Numbered from the stretch's first letter, positions 1 through 11,706 are shown. The stretch is 64,000 nucleotides of DNA from Ascidia mentula (GCA_947561715.1 OX387198.1:16802001-16866000), one strand, 5' to 3'. The notes: generated from the sequence alone by a model not told the origin. Numbers and translations: made by a program.

Positions 1-653
1 CTGACACGAAGCTTGACCCCCATGCTTCATGTAAACGTTGTACCTAATCTTTAATGTTTGCGAAGTCAACTTCTCATATCTCCTATGTCCTGGTCTTTAA
101 GTGGGTGGTAATCACATAACCTCACATAAAGGCTACTTTACATCGTTTGCCACTTTAATAATAACCGACATACAATTTTTATCAGTGTAATTTTTTGGGG
201 AAATGGCAGCGAAACATTATACCACGTGTATTGGTACCACACAACAAAAGCAAAATGTGGGCATTAAGTGGTTTCAAATGGGTATTTGCGGTTATTGGCA
301 AAGTTAACTGAGCAAATATTTACCATGTTTGTCTGTAATCAGTGCGAATAAATCAGTGCCAATTCCCGAACCAAAGAAACATGCAGGGGAATTTTGTGGT
401 GTTGAGCAAAAGTAAAAGATTAAAGGCGCATGTTCTTTTCAAATAAACAGCTTATGTCATGACAATATATTTTGTTGTGTCTTTGTTTTGGCTCCAGGAA
501 TGACAGAAAAGGGGCTCGTCGTATTCCTTTGCGTTACTGTAAAATCTTTCTCAAACACAAACATTACAACTGACATGCTTAAAAATGTTTTCAAATCATT
601 TCAGAATTGGTGCAAAAAAAACAGTAAAGTTTGAAGAATATCATGAATACATT
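1..653. other. No gene recognised, flank of glutathione synthetase
   Basis: AT-rich sequence without a convincing open frame, splice-bounded exon or clear repeat. It lies downstream of the minus-strand glutathione synthetase gene, so part of it is probably that gene's 3' flank. Confidence 0.5.
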
Positions 654-659
654 TTTATT
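654..659 (-). terminator. Polyadenylation signal of glutathione synthetase
   Basis: The minus strand reads AATAAA about 86 bases past the glutathione synthetase stop codon, a normal distance for a short 3' UTR. The assignment rests on position and the canonical hexamer only. Confidence 0.6.
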
Positions 660-744
660 CATTCACTTGATGATTACGCATTCAAATAATAAAATTGCAT
701 AAATATGAATTAAAATGGCGTTGATGCGTTAGTGTAAAATGCCA

Positions 745-1377
745 CTAGAAGAGCAATGTGCCACCGAACACACCTCCCAATCGACAGTCCTTTGGCTTGC
801 AACGAAACAGATGGCCTGCCGCATAGTTTTCAATCAATTCACCTCCAGACCTAAAAAACATAAACAAATAATGCAATAACGTTAAGACGTGCACAAAAGA
901 GTTCGTTGTCAGTCTCAAAGTGATTTTGGTGCTTTTAAGAAATGCACTGTTACTTTCTTTACACCTTTCAAAAACCCACGTCAAATAAACTCCGTATATT
1001 CCAAGTTCTGAGACGATTTCTGTTTTTGTGGCTTTCCTATCGCTTATAATGAAGTTCGTGGTTGGTTTTGGTCGTATTAGATCCATTAAAACGTAACCAC
1101 TTCTTTTTCTGTCTGATCCTATTTCTTCCAAAAGTTTCGCCATTTCATTGCCGTATAAGTTGTTTCCTATGAAAAACACTGATGTTGTTACACTTACGTT
1201 CATTCCTTAGGCATAACTGTATAAAATATTATGAAAAAAAGCATATTTCTAACATAGAAAAGAATTATGATAAAAATTGATTAGATTTTGCTGTACCTCC
1301 ACCATCTCTTTGTGGTTTTAAAACATAGCTGTGTCTGTCTTTCATGGCCAGGTTAACGGCTAAGTTTCCTTCTCTGC
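745..1377 (-). CDS. GSS: Glutathione synthetase, C-terminal three exons
   Basis: Glutathione synthetase is a cytosolic ATP-grasp ligase that joins gamma-glutamylcysteine and glycine. Three minus-strand exons are visible: about 1377-1297, 1166-965 and 850-745. Each has GT-AG borders and the phases fit. The first carries VLKPQRDGG, and the splice completes the glycine-rich ATP loop GGGNNLYG. The second carries YVLMDLIRPKP and the family signature SELGIYGVY. The third carries GHLFRCK and the terminal GGVFGG, matching the substrate-binding loop (GGVAAG in vertebrates). The C-terminus stops a few residues earlier than in the human protein. The last intron (964-851) is 114 bases, a multiple of three and free of stops, so unspliced RNA would also read through. 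The N-terminal two thirds of the protein was not found. Its exons would lie to the right, where a retroelement fossil and satellites now sit, so either there is a very large intron or the gene is truncated. Confidence 0.92.
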
Positions 1378-1380
1378 CTT

Positions 1381-1990
1381 AAGAATAGTTTAAAAAACAT
1401 AAAGTCATTTGTGCAAAAAAGCCACAACCATCATTGAGAGCTGCAGACAGGGTGTACACAGCGTTTCGACCTGTGGTGTAAGATTTCTGTGCGTGTAACT
1501 TTCCATGTGAGGTAATTTCACAACAATAGAAACGTCATGATGCCCCTACCAAATGTATGATGCAAGGCTAGTGCCAGCAGTCTTAATGTTTGCCACGTGT
1601 TGAACTTGTCTGCGTGCAGTAAACTGTTTTTTTGTGCTTAAATGAAAATATCTGTTGTGAATTCCAGTGAATTTACTCAAGTTGGTAACTTGAATAGAAA
1701 CTGAATAACGTATATTTACCTAGTGCAACCGAATGCGATTCGAAGTCGGTCCTTTGTGCGTCTTGTATTGATGAGTTAAATACCCTATGTCATGTTGCAT
1801 GTGTGACTGTTCGCTAAAATCTGTTTGTTTGTTTAGTGAACGTGTCACAGTTCGTTAACTGTGCCGCATACTGTTGTTTGCTGTCGGTGCGGCCAAACCC
1901 CTGCGACAAGGTTAGCTGGCCGTGGAGCCTGTTAAGTTAGCCGTGTTACATCGTTAACGAACTTGGAATCGTCAACAAGCAAAGGAACGA
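1381..1990. other. Non-coding stretch next to glutathione synthetase
   Basis: No further glutathione synthetase exon could be recognised on the minus strand. Around 1436-1480 there is sequence resembling that at 36187-36235 (shared GCTGCAGACAG followed by GTTTCGACCT), which looks like the end of a Penelope-like retroelement. Confidence 0.35.
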
Positions 1991-1999
1991 CGATTGATT

Positions 2000-3490
2000 T
2001 GGTCACCACGGACATTGCCACGCCGTGAAATTTGCATCAGAAGTAAACCGTATGACGGAAGATCAAGAAAACGAAATAGTAGAGGCTTTAAATGCTGTAC
2101 AAGATAGCTACGCTTGCGCGAAGAGTCTTATGAAAAAGCCGCAAGATCTTTCAGCGCTACGTGAGTTCCTGCCGCAAGTAAATGCAAACTTTGATAAGCT
2201 AATTGAACTTCGCTCAATTATGTCGGATAGTGATAAACTACCTGAGATCGCAACGTGGATATCGAAGCTGCATGACCCGCAGCCTAGATCCGTTCCCCTA
2301 CCATTGTCACCAGTCGACGCGTTGTCTGTTCACTCGAGTAGAAATTCAACCTCGAGTTCTATACGAAGTGAAATTCGACGCAGTAAGGTGAAACTAAAGC
2401 TTGTGGTACCCAAGAGTGCCCAGGAGGCCGAAAATTTACGAAGGTCCTCAGAAGAATCAGATAGATTACGTCGTACGGCCGAGCTGGAGGCAGAACGAAT
2501 TCGACGTGAGGCAGAGAATGAAGCTCGGCGCATCAGCGAAGAAGCACGCTGCGCAAAGGCGCCGCGATTTGCAACTCGCTGAAGCTGAAATGGAGGCTTG
2601 GGAGGAAGAGTCTGCCGGTAGTTTGAGCCTGGCGTCTGTTACAAAAGTTAGTTCAATTTCTATCTCTCGCCCACAATTGCTGTCAAATGTTTTTCAACAT
2701 ACGAGCTTACAATTGCCGTCAAATGCTGTGCGGCGCTCGTGTCCACCAATTAGGTCAAATGCGCAACACATGGAAGCGCCTGTGAACGTACCCGCACCAC
2801 GCATCGAGAAGCATAGGACTGGTACGTTTGATGAAATCCCTCGTGCAGACGCAAATAGATGTTGCCCTTGTCCCAAAATATCTCGCCACTGCTAAAGACC
2901 TATCAGGACGCATACCATGTGAACTTGCCGAGTCCTGAAGTAGCTTGGTGATTCCTTAAAATACTGGCTATTCGTACGACAATTTGATACCTACATTGCT
3001 AAGAAGGCACACAATGATGAGATGCGGCTGTTGTATTTGTTACAGCACTGTAAACCCCATATTCGTGAAAAAATTGAGCTCTTTAACGGCGAACCTTGTA
3101 TAACAAATATGGCCAACCACACATTATTGCACAAAGATGCGAAAAACAACTGATGGCAGCTCCTGTTGTCAAGGACAACGATCCCGATGGTCTCATGAAA
3201 TTATCTGTGCTCTTGGACAAATGCTGTACGGCACTACATGGTGATATAAGACATGCTTCTAGTGTTGATTCCATGGATGTCATGTTGGCTGTTATTAGAA
3301 AACTCCCGTTTAGCATGCGAAAGGACTGGGTTTCGATGTCCGCACAGATTGAGCATGACAATGAAAAACGAGCTACCTTTGCGACTCTTACAGAGTTTGT
3401 AGCACTAAAAAGCAAGGTTGCAAACTCCGCCGAAGGCAATTGCGCACAGCACTGTGGCGACTTCTGCGCCGAAAAGTAAGGACAAAACAA
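2000..3490 (+). mobile_element. BEL/Pao LTR retroelement fossil, gag part
   Basis: Plus-strand remains of a gag polyprotein. The N-terminal part (2025-2580) has an acidic helical start followed by a charged coiled coil rich in arginine and glutamate. A separate block around 3090-3450 matches the gag domain typical of BEL/Pao elements (DUF1759-like), with the pattern YGQPHIIAQ, then VIRKLP and a downstream TLTEFV. The element is broken in several places, pol is not seen, and its downstream side is interrupted by the inverted-repeat element that starts at 3491. It is a decayed copy of at least moderate age. Confidence 0.75.
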
Positions 3491-4794
3491 CCAGAGGTAT
3501 GTTAGTTGACAAAAACAAATCGCCAATTAACAAAAGTTTGAACGCGCGTTACTCGGCCACCTTACGGCCAATTCTGGACAAATGCAGAGATTTAAAAACA
3601 TCCACATCCTATGAAGCGGAAAGTGGTTTGGCACTTGATTGATTGTGACGTCACCGGCAATGCAAAAAAGCGCAAAAACATCCGTGTTTCAGGTCATTCT
3701 GATGGAATACGTGGGATCTCTACCGATTTTTATTACTTTCGCGCTATACTGCACTTTATCCTTGACAGATACTGAGATCTAATTAAAATCCTATGAAGCG
3801 GAAAGTGGTTTGGCACTTGATTGAAAGTGACGTCATCGGCAATGCAAAAAAGCGCAAAAACACCCGTGTTTCAGGTCATTCTCATGGAATACGTGGGATC
3901 TCTACCAATTTTTATTACTTTCGCGCTATTCTGCACTTTATCCTTGACAGATACTGAGATCTAATTAAAATCCTATGAAGCGGAAAGTGGTTTGGCACTT
4001 AATTGATTGAAAGTGACGTCACCGGCAATGCAAAAAAGCGCAAAAACACCCGTGTTTCAGGTCATTCTCATGGAATACGTGGAATCTATACCAATTTTTA
4101 TTACTTTCACGCTATTCTGCACTTTATCCTTGTCAGATACTGAGATTTAAATAAAATCCTATGAAGCGGAAAGTGGTTTGGCACTTGATTGAAAGTGACG
4201 TCACCGGCAATGCAAAAAAGCGCAAAAACACCCGTGTTTCAGGTCATTCTCATGGAATACGTGGGATCTCTACCGATTTTTACTGAGATTTTTTTTTATT
4301 TTTCTATTGTTGTAAAGTTCAGCCTGTGATCTATCTTTGTGTGAAAAAAGTAAGTCGCTGGCTTTTAAGATGGCAGAGTTACACGCGGCCAAAGTTTTGT
4401 TAACTGGGAATTTTTTTTTTTACCTTTCGCGGCGAGCGCAGAGCGTTGAAAAATGTGGGGGTTATGGTTAATATTCTTCAAATTTGGGAGGGCGCGCGTT
4501 TTTTCTCGCAAAAAAGTTTACTATTTTTAGATAGTACAGACACCAAAGAATATCTACCCTTAAGGATTTCAGCGGGAATCGATGTTTACTTATTGTTATG
4601 ACATAGCAAACATATCATATTCATATTCGAATATTCATGCAAATTTTTTTTTGATTTTTCTTTCGTTGGAAAGTTCAGCCTGTGATCTATCTTTGTGTGA
4701 AAAAAGTAAGTCGCTACCTCGTAAGGCGGCCGAGTCACGCGCGTTCAAACTTTTGTTAACTGGCGATTTTTTTTGTCAACTAACATCCCTCTGG
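3491..4794. mobile_element. Foldback-like element with ~76-bp terminal inverted repeats
   Basis: Bases 3491-3566 are a near match to the reverse complement of 4720-4794: both begin CCAGAGG, continue through GTTAGTTGAC and run to CCTTACG. The interior has no coding capacity. It holds a 182-bp tandem array (separate entry) and two copies of a ~120-base segment near 4300-4425 and 4650-4770 sharing AAAGTTCAGCCTGTGATC. Long inverted repeats around tandem arrays are typical of foldback-type non-autonomous DNA elements. No clear target-site duplication is visible, so the superfamily is unassigned. It lies inside the BEL/Pao gag fossil. Confidence 0.65.
3606..4290. repeat. 182-bp tandem repeat, about four copies
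   Basis: Units begin with ATCCTATGAAGCGGAAAGTG at 3606, 3788, 3970 and 4156, giving spacings of 182, 182 and 186. The third unit is longer because of a small GATT-type insertion. Units are highly similar and contain a TGACGTCA palindrome or a one-base variant. The array is enclosed by the inverted repeats of the foldback-like element. Confidence 0.9.
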
Positions 4795-4912
4795 TGATAT
4801 ATACCAACAATAAACTCCTTTGTATAAGTTAAACCTTCTTGTGCAATGCTGCTCATTAATGCGGAACGCATTTTGCGAAACAATAATTTTGGATTCTGCC
4901 AGAATGACAATA

Positions 4913-6922
4913 GTCTCTATGCCGTCACACACAATGACCTTTGTTTGAGTCCATTTCGCTGGGAATTGTGGAGCCGGTTGGTATTTTAACTTTGATCACA
5001 TTCACCTGCATGCTCTAGGCAAGCCCTGTGCAAAATTATAGGAAATCCTATGGCCCGGAAAGTGTTTGAATTTTCGCGTTTTGTCAAGATGTCTCTGACG
5101 CCATTGTGCTCACAAGCAGCCAGTATGCCTTTACACACAATGACCTTTGTTTGAGTCCATTTCGCTGGGAATTGTGGAGCCGGTTGGTATTTTAACTTAT
5201 ATCACCTTCACCTGCATGCTCTAGGCAAGCCCTGTGCAAAATTATAGGAAATCCTATGGCCCGGAAAGTGTTTGAATTTTCGCTTTTTGTCAAGATGTCT
5301 CTGCCGCCATTGCGCTCACAAGCAGCCTCTATGCCGTCACACACAATGACCTGCCTTTGAGTCCATTTCGCTGGGAATTGTGGAGCCGGTTGGTATTTTA
5401 ACTTATATCACCTTCACCTGCATGCTCTAGGCAAGCCCTGTACAAAATTATAGGAAATCCTATGGCCCGGAAAGTGTTTGAATTTTCGCTTTTTGTCAAG
5501 ATGTCTCTGCCGCTATTGCGCTCACAAGAAGCCTCTATGTCGTCACACACAATGACCTCTGTTTGAGTCCATTTCGCTGGGAATTGTGGAGCCGGTTGGT
5601 ATTTTAACTTATATCACCTTCACCTGCATGCTCTAGGCAAGCCCTGTGCAAAATTATAGGAAATCCTATGGCCCGGAAAGTGTTTGAATTTTTGCGTTTT
5701 GTCAAGATGTCTCTGACGCCATTGTGCTCACAAGCAGCCAGTATGCCTTTACACACAATGACCTTTGTTTGAGTCCATTTCGCTGAAAATTGTGGAGCCG
5801 GTTGGTATTTTAACTTATATCACCTTCACCTGTATGCTCTAGGCAAGCCCTGTGCAAAATTATAGGAAATCCTATGGCCCGGAAAGTGTTTGAATTTTCG
5901 CTTTTTGTCAAGATGTCTCTGCCGCCATTGCGCTCACAAGCAGCCTGTATGCCGTCACACACAATGACCTTTGTTTGAGTCCGTTTCGCTGGGAATTGTG
6001 GAGCCGGTTGGTATTTTAACTTAGATCACCTTCACCTGCATGCTCTAGGCAAGCCCTGTGCAAAATTATAGGAAATCCTATGGCCCGGAAAGTGTTTGAA
6101 TTTTCGCTTTTTGTCAAGATGTCTCTGTCGCCATTGCACTCACAAGCAGCCTCTATGCCGTCACACACATTGACCTGCCTTTGAGTCCATTTCGCTGGGA
6201 ATTGTGGAGCCGGTTGGTATTTTAACTTATATCACCTTCACCTGCATGCTCTAGGCAAGCCCTGTGCAAAATTATAGGAAATCCTATGGCCCGGAAAGTG
6301 TTTGAATTTTCGCTTTTTGTCAAGATGTCTCTGCCGCCATTGCGCTCACAAGCAGCCTCTATGCCGTCACACACAATGACCTGCCTTTGAGTCCATTTCG
6401 CTGGGAATTGTGGAGCCGGTTGGTATTTTAACTTATATCACCTTCACCTGCATGCTCTAGGCAAGCCCTGTGCAAAATTATAGGAAATCCTATGGCCCGG
6501 AAAGTGTTTGAATTTTCGCTTTTTGTCAAGATGTCTCTGCCGCCATTGCGCTCACAAGCAGCCTCTATGCCGTCACACACAATGACCTGCCTTTGAGTCC
6601 ATTTCGCTGGGAATTGTGGAGCCGGTTGGTATTTTAACTTATATCACCTTCACCTGCATGCTCTAGGCAAGCCCTGTGCAAAATTATAGGAATTCCTATG
6701 TCCCGGAAAGTGTTTGAATTTTCTCTTATATGTCAAGATGTCTCTTACGCCATTACGGTTACAAACAGCCTGTATGCCGTCACACACAATGACCTTTGTT
6801 TGAGTCCATTTCGCTGGGAATTGTGGAGCCGGTTGGTATTTTAACTTAGATCACCTTCACCAGCATGCTCTAGGCAAGCCCTGTGCAAATTCATAGGAAA
6901 TTCTATGGCCCGGAAAGTGATT
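4913..6922. repeat. 206-bp satellite, ten near-identical monomers
   Basis: The landmark GAGCCGGTTGG occurs at 4971, 5177, 5383, 5589, 5795, 6001, 6207, 6413, 6619 and 6826, a period of 206 (207 once). Monomers differ by only a few bases, so the array is young or kept uniform by unequal exchange. Each carries AATCCTATGGCCCGGAAAGTG-like sequence, recalling the start of the 182-bp unit upstream, so the two arrays may share an ancestor. Only the last monomers drift (6690-6920). Monomers hold a short open frame of about 34 codons, which I do not regard as a gene. Confidence 0.95.
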
Positions 6923-6924
6923 GA

Positions 6925-7651
6925 TTTATGGCTTACATTAACAGTTGCTTTTTGTATGTAAAATTGGTATGGATCTGGTCCATGTTGCTTGCATTTGTAA
7001 AATTTTTCAATATTTTATCAATTTTTTGTTTATTTCCTCTGATTGTATTGATTTTTTGCGGATTTTTAGTTGGTTGCATTTCTGAATCACGTATAAAACA
7101 TGTTTTGAATTCATAGAATATTGAATTGAGCTGTATTCACTCATGCGTAAAATAATTTTCGTAGAATTTTTTTTTTAATTCGCCGAAATGACGACGGTGT
7201 TACATGTGGATCAAGTTTGGAAAAAAAGTATCTTCCCATTCACAGTTCACACAGGCTTGTCAGACTGTTTCTTGAGTTCGTGTTCAAGTAAATAGATAGA
7301 TTTTCTTTGATAGCCGAAAAGTTAAAAGTTATTCAAAGCACTTACCTGAGGTTTATGGTGTTACCAACTTTTGCTTTTTTCTGAATCACTGTCTGTGTGT
7401 AAATTTATGTTTTTGTTTCTGTGTTGCCTTGATTTGTAGTTAATTTCATTCCAGGTTTCCAGGCAATGCTTTCTGGTTAACTAAGTGTGACACAAATAAA
7501 CAGCAAACGATGACCACTAATTTAACAGAAAAAAATGAGGTACATAAGGTTTAAGTTGAAGCAAGTTAAACAGAATTTTGTAATTTAGGATATTTTATTA
7601 TGTATTAAATGACTTGATAAATCTTAATCATGTAGACCAACATTAACTTAT
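6925..7651. other. NLR-A upstream region
   Basis: There is no coding signal. From about 7240 the sequence matches the region upstream of NLR-B (from about 37080), which marks the left edge of the segmental duplication and probably includes the promoter and 5' UTR of both receptors. Confidence 0.5.
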
Positions 7652-8918
7652 ATGGACGCTGACAAGATCAGCGAAGAAAGTGCTTGTCAAATAAGAGATG
7701 ATGAGCCTTTAACATCTGCTGGTAAGTAATTCCTTGTTGTTTTGCTTTACTGCTGTCTGTTACCTTGCTTCTAGTAATTAAAAGGTTTTGCATCTGGGAC
7801 ATGTTGAATTTGTTATTTTATTTTTGGAATTCTGTCTTTGATGTTGGGGATGTACATAGTTTGAAATGTTGAACATTGTTGTGCTTAATTTTGAAGGTCC
7901 TTTACAAAAGGTTGTAGCAAGTGAAGCAAAGATTGAAAATAGTAATGTTGGTGTTCAAGGAAATGTCAATCAAGTGTCATTCACCGTCAACTGCTTTGGA
8001 AACCGTAAAAGCACTTATTTATACTTGCACTTATTTTAAAATTTATGTAATTTACTGCCATGCATAGTTGTTTTGTTTCAATAAATAAGCATTAAAATGG
8101 CATAATATATTTTGTACACTGGTGTGCAATGGTGTCAACATAATGAACTTTAACAAATATTGAACTGAAGGTAAGAATAAGAACGACGATCGTGAAGCTA
8201 AAACTCGCAGTACATCGAAACGAAGATTCTGTTGTTTGCCCTCAAAGCATCACACGAGTAGCATTGTGAACAAACATGTTGGTGAGTTTCTGTATTGGTC
8301 TTTTTCCTCACACTCATATTGCCATTTGCATCAGATGCAATCCAACACTTTCTATTTTTTCGAAAAACCTAACCTGAAACGTTGGGCATTCAATAGATAA
8401 AGGTTGTTCTGTTTATTTTTGGTCTGTTCACAAAATTATCAACAACCTAATCCTAAAGTAACCGAGGCTGTCCAGGCAGGTGTTGAAACACAGGATAAAA
8501 GTAAGCTTGGAATTTCTTGGAAACATAAACTGAGTCATGTTGGCTATCATTTTTGTAGTTGATAAAAAGTTTACTGAATGACCGACTGCGATCATGCACT
8601 TGTAAACCGTTGTTGTTTAGCTTTACTGCTGTTACCTTGCTTGTAGTGATTAAAAGGTTTTGCATCTGGGACATGTTGAATTTGTTATTTTATTTTTGGA
8701 ATTCTGTCTTTAATGTTGGGGATGTACATAGTTTGAAATGATGAACATTGTTGTGTGTAATTTTGAAGGTCCTTCACAAAAGGTTGTAGCAAGTGAAGCA
8801 AAGATTGAAAATAGTAATGATGGTGTTCAAGGAAATGTCAATCAACTGTCATCCACCGTCAACCTAATCCAAAAAGTACCCGAGGTTGACCAGGCAGTTG
8901 ATGATACACAGAACAAAA
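7652..8918 (+). pseudogene. NLR-A N-terminal exons 1-4 plus hybrid exon 4b
   Basis: Exon 1 (7652-7721) starts ATG and encodes MDADKISEESACQIRDDEP and on to a phase-1 GTAAGT donor. Exon 2 is 7897-8004 and exon 3 is 8171-8281 (basic, with KRRFCC). Exon 4 is 8423-8500, but its acceptor reads GG where NLR-B has AG. A further exon at 8769-8918 begins like exon 2 (PSQKVVASEAKIENSN) and ends like exon 4 (EVDQAVDDTQNKS), with valid borders and phase. It appears to be a fusion of exon 2 and exon 4 made by local duplication, and it could replace exon 4. The N-terminal domain resembles no death-fold family I know. Confidence 0.75.
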
Positions 8919-9089
8919 GTAAGCTTGGAATATCTTAGAAATATAAACCGAGTCAGGCTACGTTGCAATGTCAGTTTAAAGTTTATCATTTTTGTAGTTG
9001 ATAAAAAGTTTACTGAATGACCGACTGCGATCATGCACTTGTAAACCGTTGTTGTTTAGCTTTGTAACATGATTTACAAACGTTTTTAG

Positions 9090-9406
9090 GTGAGCGTCTG
9101 AAGTCAGATTTACGTAACAGAGTTGAGACCATCGCCAGCACAGAGTCGACACTTGCTGATTTTTCCGAACGACCCATAATCCCAGTCAAACTTTCCATAG
9201 TCAGTAAACCGCAACAGATTAATGACGAGTTTCTAGCTGAAGGAAATTACCGCCGAAGAAAGGACTTTGCTAAGGTTTATGATCGGCTGACTGGTGACAT
9301 CACCCCAGAACAAATGTTTACTCGGGCAAAGCAAACAGCGCAAGAGGAGGCAGACAAAAAATTTCCAGCACCTGCTGCTAAAGCGAAAAAAGAATACGTG
9401 CAGAAG
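9090..9406 (+). pseudogene. NLR-A NACHT exon, part before the hAT insertion
   Basis: The acceptor at 9088-9089 is intact. The frame reads SERLKSDLRNRVE and continues to AKAKKEYVQK, the region just before the NACHT P-loop. It is cut at the TGCAGAAG target site of the inserted hAT element, and the remainder resumes at 10013. Confidence 0.85.
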
Positions 9407-10004
9407 CATGGGCATATCCAGGGGGGGTGGGTCCGAGGGGTCCGGACCCCCCTCTTTTGTGAAATATTTTGGTCTTTTTTGATAACTAAACAAACGCCAC
9501 TGTATTTTTTTTGTCAAAATCCGTGTGAAAACCAGAAATTTTCTTTGACGTTGACTTGAACCGCATCGTGCTTACATTCGCCATTGTTTCCAAACAGGGA
9601 GCATCGTTACCGAACATTTGGCATTGTTACCAAACATGTTGTATTGTTACGAAACAAAGGTCATTTTTCGTCAGTTTACGGACGAAACGTCGTTTCTCAG
9701 TGGCCGTTGTAATGACAAGCGGTTCACTTGCGTGAAAGTCAATTAGTTTAGTTGTTAAACTTTGAAAGCAGTAGTAATAAAACTACGGTGCAAGCACTAT
9801 ACGGCAAAACCTCGCATCGAGTGTCCCATAGCGTTACACAATTGCGCAAGCCAGAAAGCCACCGTTTATATGACGATTGGCGCGAACACCGGCGTTCGTG
9901 TTTTGCGATTCTCGCCCATAATTAACCTTACTTTATACCTGAAAATAGGGGAATTCCCTAAAAAATTTGGACCCTCCCCTTTAAAAATTCCTGAATCGCC
10001 CCTG
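9407..10004. mobile_element. hAT-type non-autonomous transposon in the NLR-A NACHT exon
   Basis: The 598-bp insert is flanked by an exact 8-bp duplication, TGCAGAAG (9399-9406 and 10005-10012). Its left end CATGGGCATATCCAGG and the reverse complement of its right end, CAGGGGCGATTCAGG, are imperfect terminal inverted repeats. An 8-bp target duplication and CAG-type ends are hallmarks of hAT elements. NLR-B carries the uninterrupted site near 38810. There is no transposase, so it moved in trans. Confidence 0.9.
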
Positions 10005-10012
10005 TGCAGAAG

Positions 10013-11338
10013 CACGGCAATATTGTGGGGGTTATCAGCCAAGCTGGAATCGGTAAAACAACTTCTGCCAAAAATTGGGCTTTGCAAGCTTTATCTGACC
10101 ATCAGTTGTTTGGTAAAATATCTTTCTTTTTCTACATCATAATTCGAAACATCGATTTCACCAAGGAGATGACTTTTCTTCAGTTCTTACTTCACACCTT
10201 GCAAATTGACGATCAATACACACAAGTTGAAGCAATAGGCATCTTAGAGGCTCTTAAAATAGATACAGATATTGTCATGATATTCGACGGTGTGGACGAG
10301 GCAGTTTTAGAATCGTTTTCAAGTGAAGTATCCTTTCCTTTGTTAGAAGGAAAAAATAAACCAGAAGTTTATCTCAAGCATTTGCTGAATGGAAATTTAC
10401 TTCCTTGTTCTCGGAAGATATTCACTTCACGACCAGCTCCATTCTATAAGCTCCATCCTTCACACAGACCAAGGTTTATTGTTGAAATTCTCGGCTTAAC
10501 TCCAAACTCACAAAAAGAGCTTGGACAACAGATTTGCGGTGCAAAATACGAATACATAAAAAGGTTGAAGACAACAAAAATTATTTGCTTACTCTTATGT
10601 GCCTGTAAATTTTATTTTAACTGTCCTGTACCTAATGACTTTCGATGGTGATATTCAGTTTGTTTCACTTACTCAAGTTCTCGCTTTCACTTGTGTTCAA
10701 TATTCACAAACTGAACACCTCAAGGGCGGGCAACGAAAATTAGACAAGCTAGTAAAAATGGCTTTTGATGGTTTTAATTATCAAAAGATCATATTTAGCA
10801 CTACGGATTTATTGAGAGCTGGCATTGATGATTCCACAGCCAATTCGTTTTTGAACACACAAAGAAAGGAAAACTAAAATTAACAATTTTGAATGGACAA
10901 AAGCATATATATTTCTCTCACTTTATCTGGCAAGAGTGTTTCGTTGCGGTTTACCTGATGATGATCATGCCTTTACAGGAATTTAAGGAAAAATACTCCA
11001 GATTTATCGAGGTTAGATGGGAAGTTGTTGCCAGGTTTGCATTCGGACTTCGTGATTTGTCAGTTTTCGAAGACCTAAAGTTGGTAGTTCCCGGATGTTG
11101 ATACGAAGATTGGGAAGCTAAGAATATTCTGCTCCGGAAGCTAATTATATCACATATGGAGAAAAACAACAACGAAAATATACTTCATGGTTGCAGCTGG
11201 GCCCGTGAAGCAAATGATGAAGATATGACTTCATCTGTTTCCAGCTTACTTTCAGAAAATCTGGACTTTTCAAGATCTTCGATTCTTTCAACTGATGTCG
11301 AAAACTTGTGCTTCGTAATTCGAAAGAGCGAAATGCCA
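10013..11338 (+). pseudogene. NLR-A NACHT exon, main part
   Basis: This part retains Walker A GQAGIGKTT-like (here SQAGIGKTT), Walker B IVMIFDGVDEA and the sensor segment KIFTSRPAPF, followed by the helical region. Compared with NLR-B it has a 4-base and a 1-base deletion near 10549-10577, a 7-base deletion near 10858 and an in-frame TGA near 11099, so it is not translatable as one exon. The donor CCA|GTAAGT at the end is intact. Confidence 0.88.
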
Positions 11339-11654
11339 GTAAGTTAAAGAGTCCTTGCAAGCAAATCTTTTCACCACAAATTAATTGCACATAAACGGTC
11401 GCAGCTAACGTTCTGTTGGTCTAACCTTCTGTAATGTAGGCGTTATGTGCCATTTAGTGTGCTCTATAGCGCCATTGACCTAAAGTTCATAAAAGTATCA
11501 AGGAAGTGGTCATGAGGTCATGCCCTTTGTAGTTGTTTTGTTTTTTGTAATTTTTTTTTGTCTAGTACTGGCACCATAGTTAGACAAATGTGAAAAGTTG
11601 GGAAAAATGCGTCCTTAGAAAACCAATATGTTGAAGTTAAAATCATTGCATCAG

Positions 11655-11704
11655 CACATACAATGAAGAAACCTGTCCTATCCGACAACCCGATTGGAGA
11701 CAGT
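11655..11704 (+). pseudogene. Truncated LRR exon relic
   Basis: About 40 bases reading LKKPVLSDNPIGDS-like resemble the start of the LRR exons, then homology stops. The same relic exists in the right copy at about 40465-40515, so truncation predates the segmental duplication. Confidence 0.6.
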
Positions 11705-11706
11705 TA

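Noticed and set aside
3491-4794. hAT assignment for the foldback-like element because its ends start CAGAGG
   Set aside because: The 8 bases on either side do not match, so no target duplication supports hAT.
4913-6922. CRISPR-like array
   Set aside because: Monomers are contiguous 206-bp repeats without unique spacers, in an animal genome. It is a satellite.
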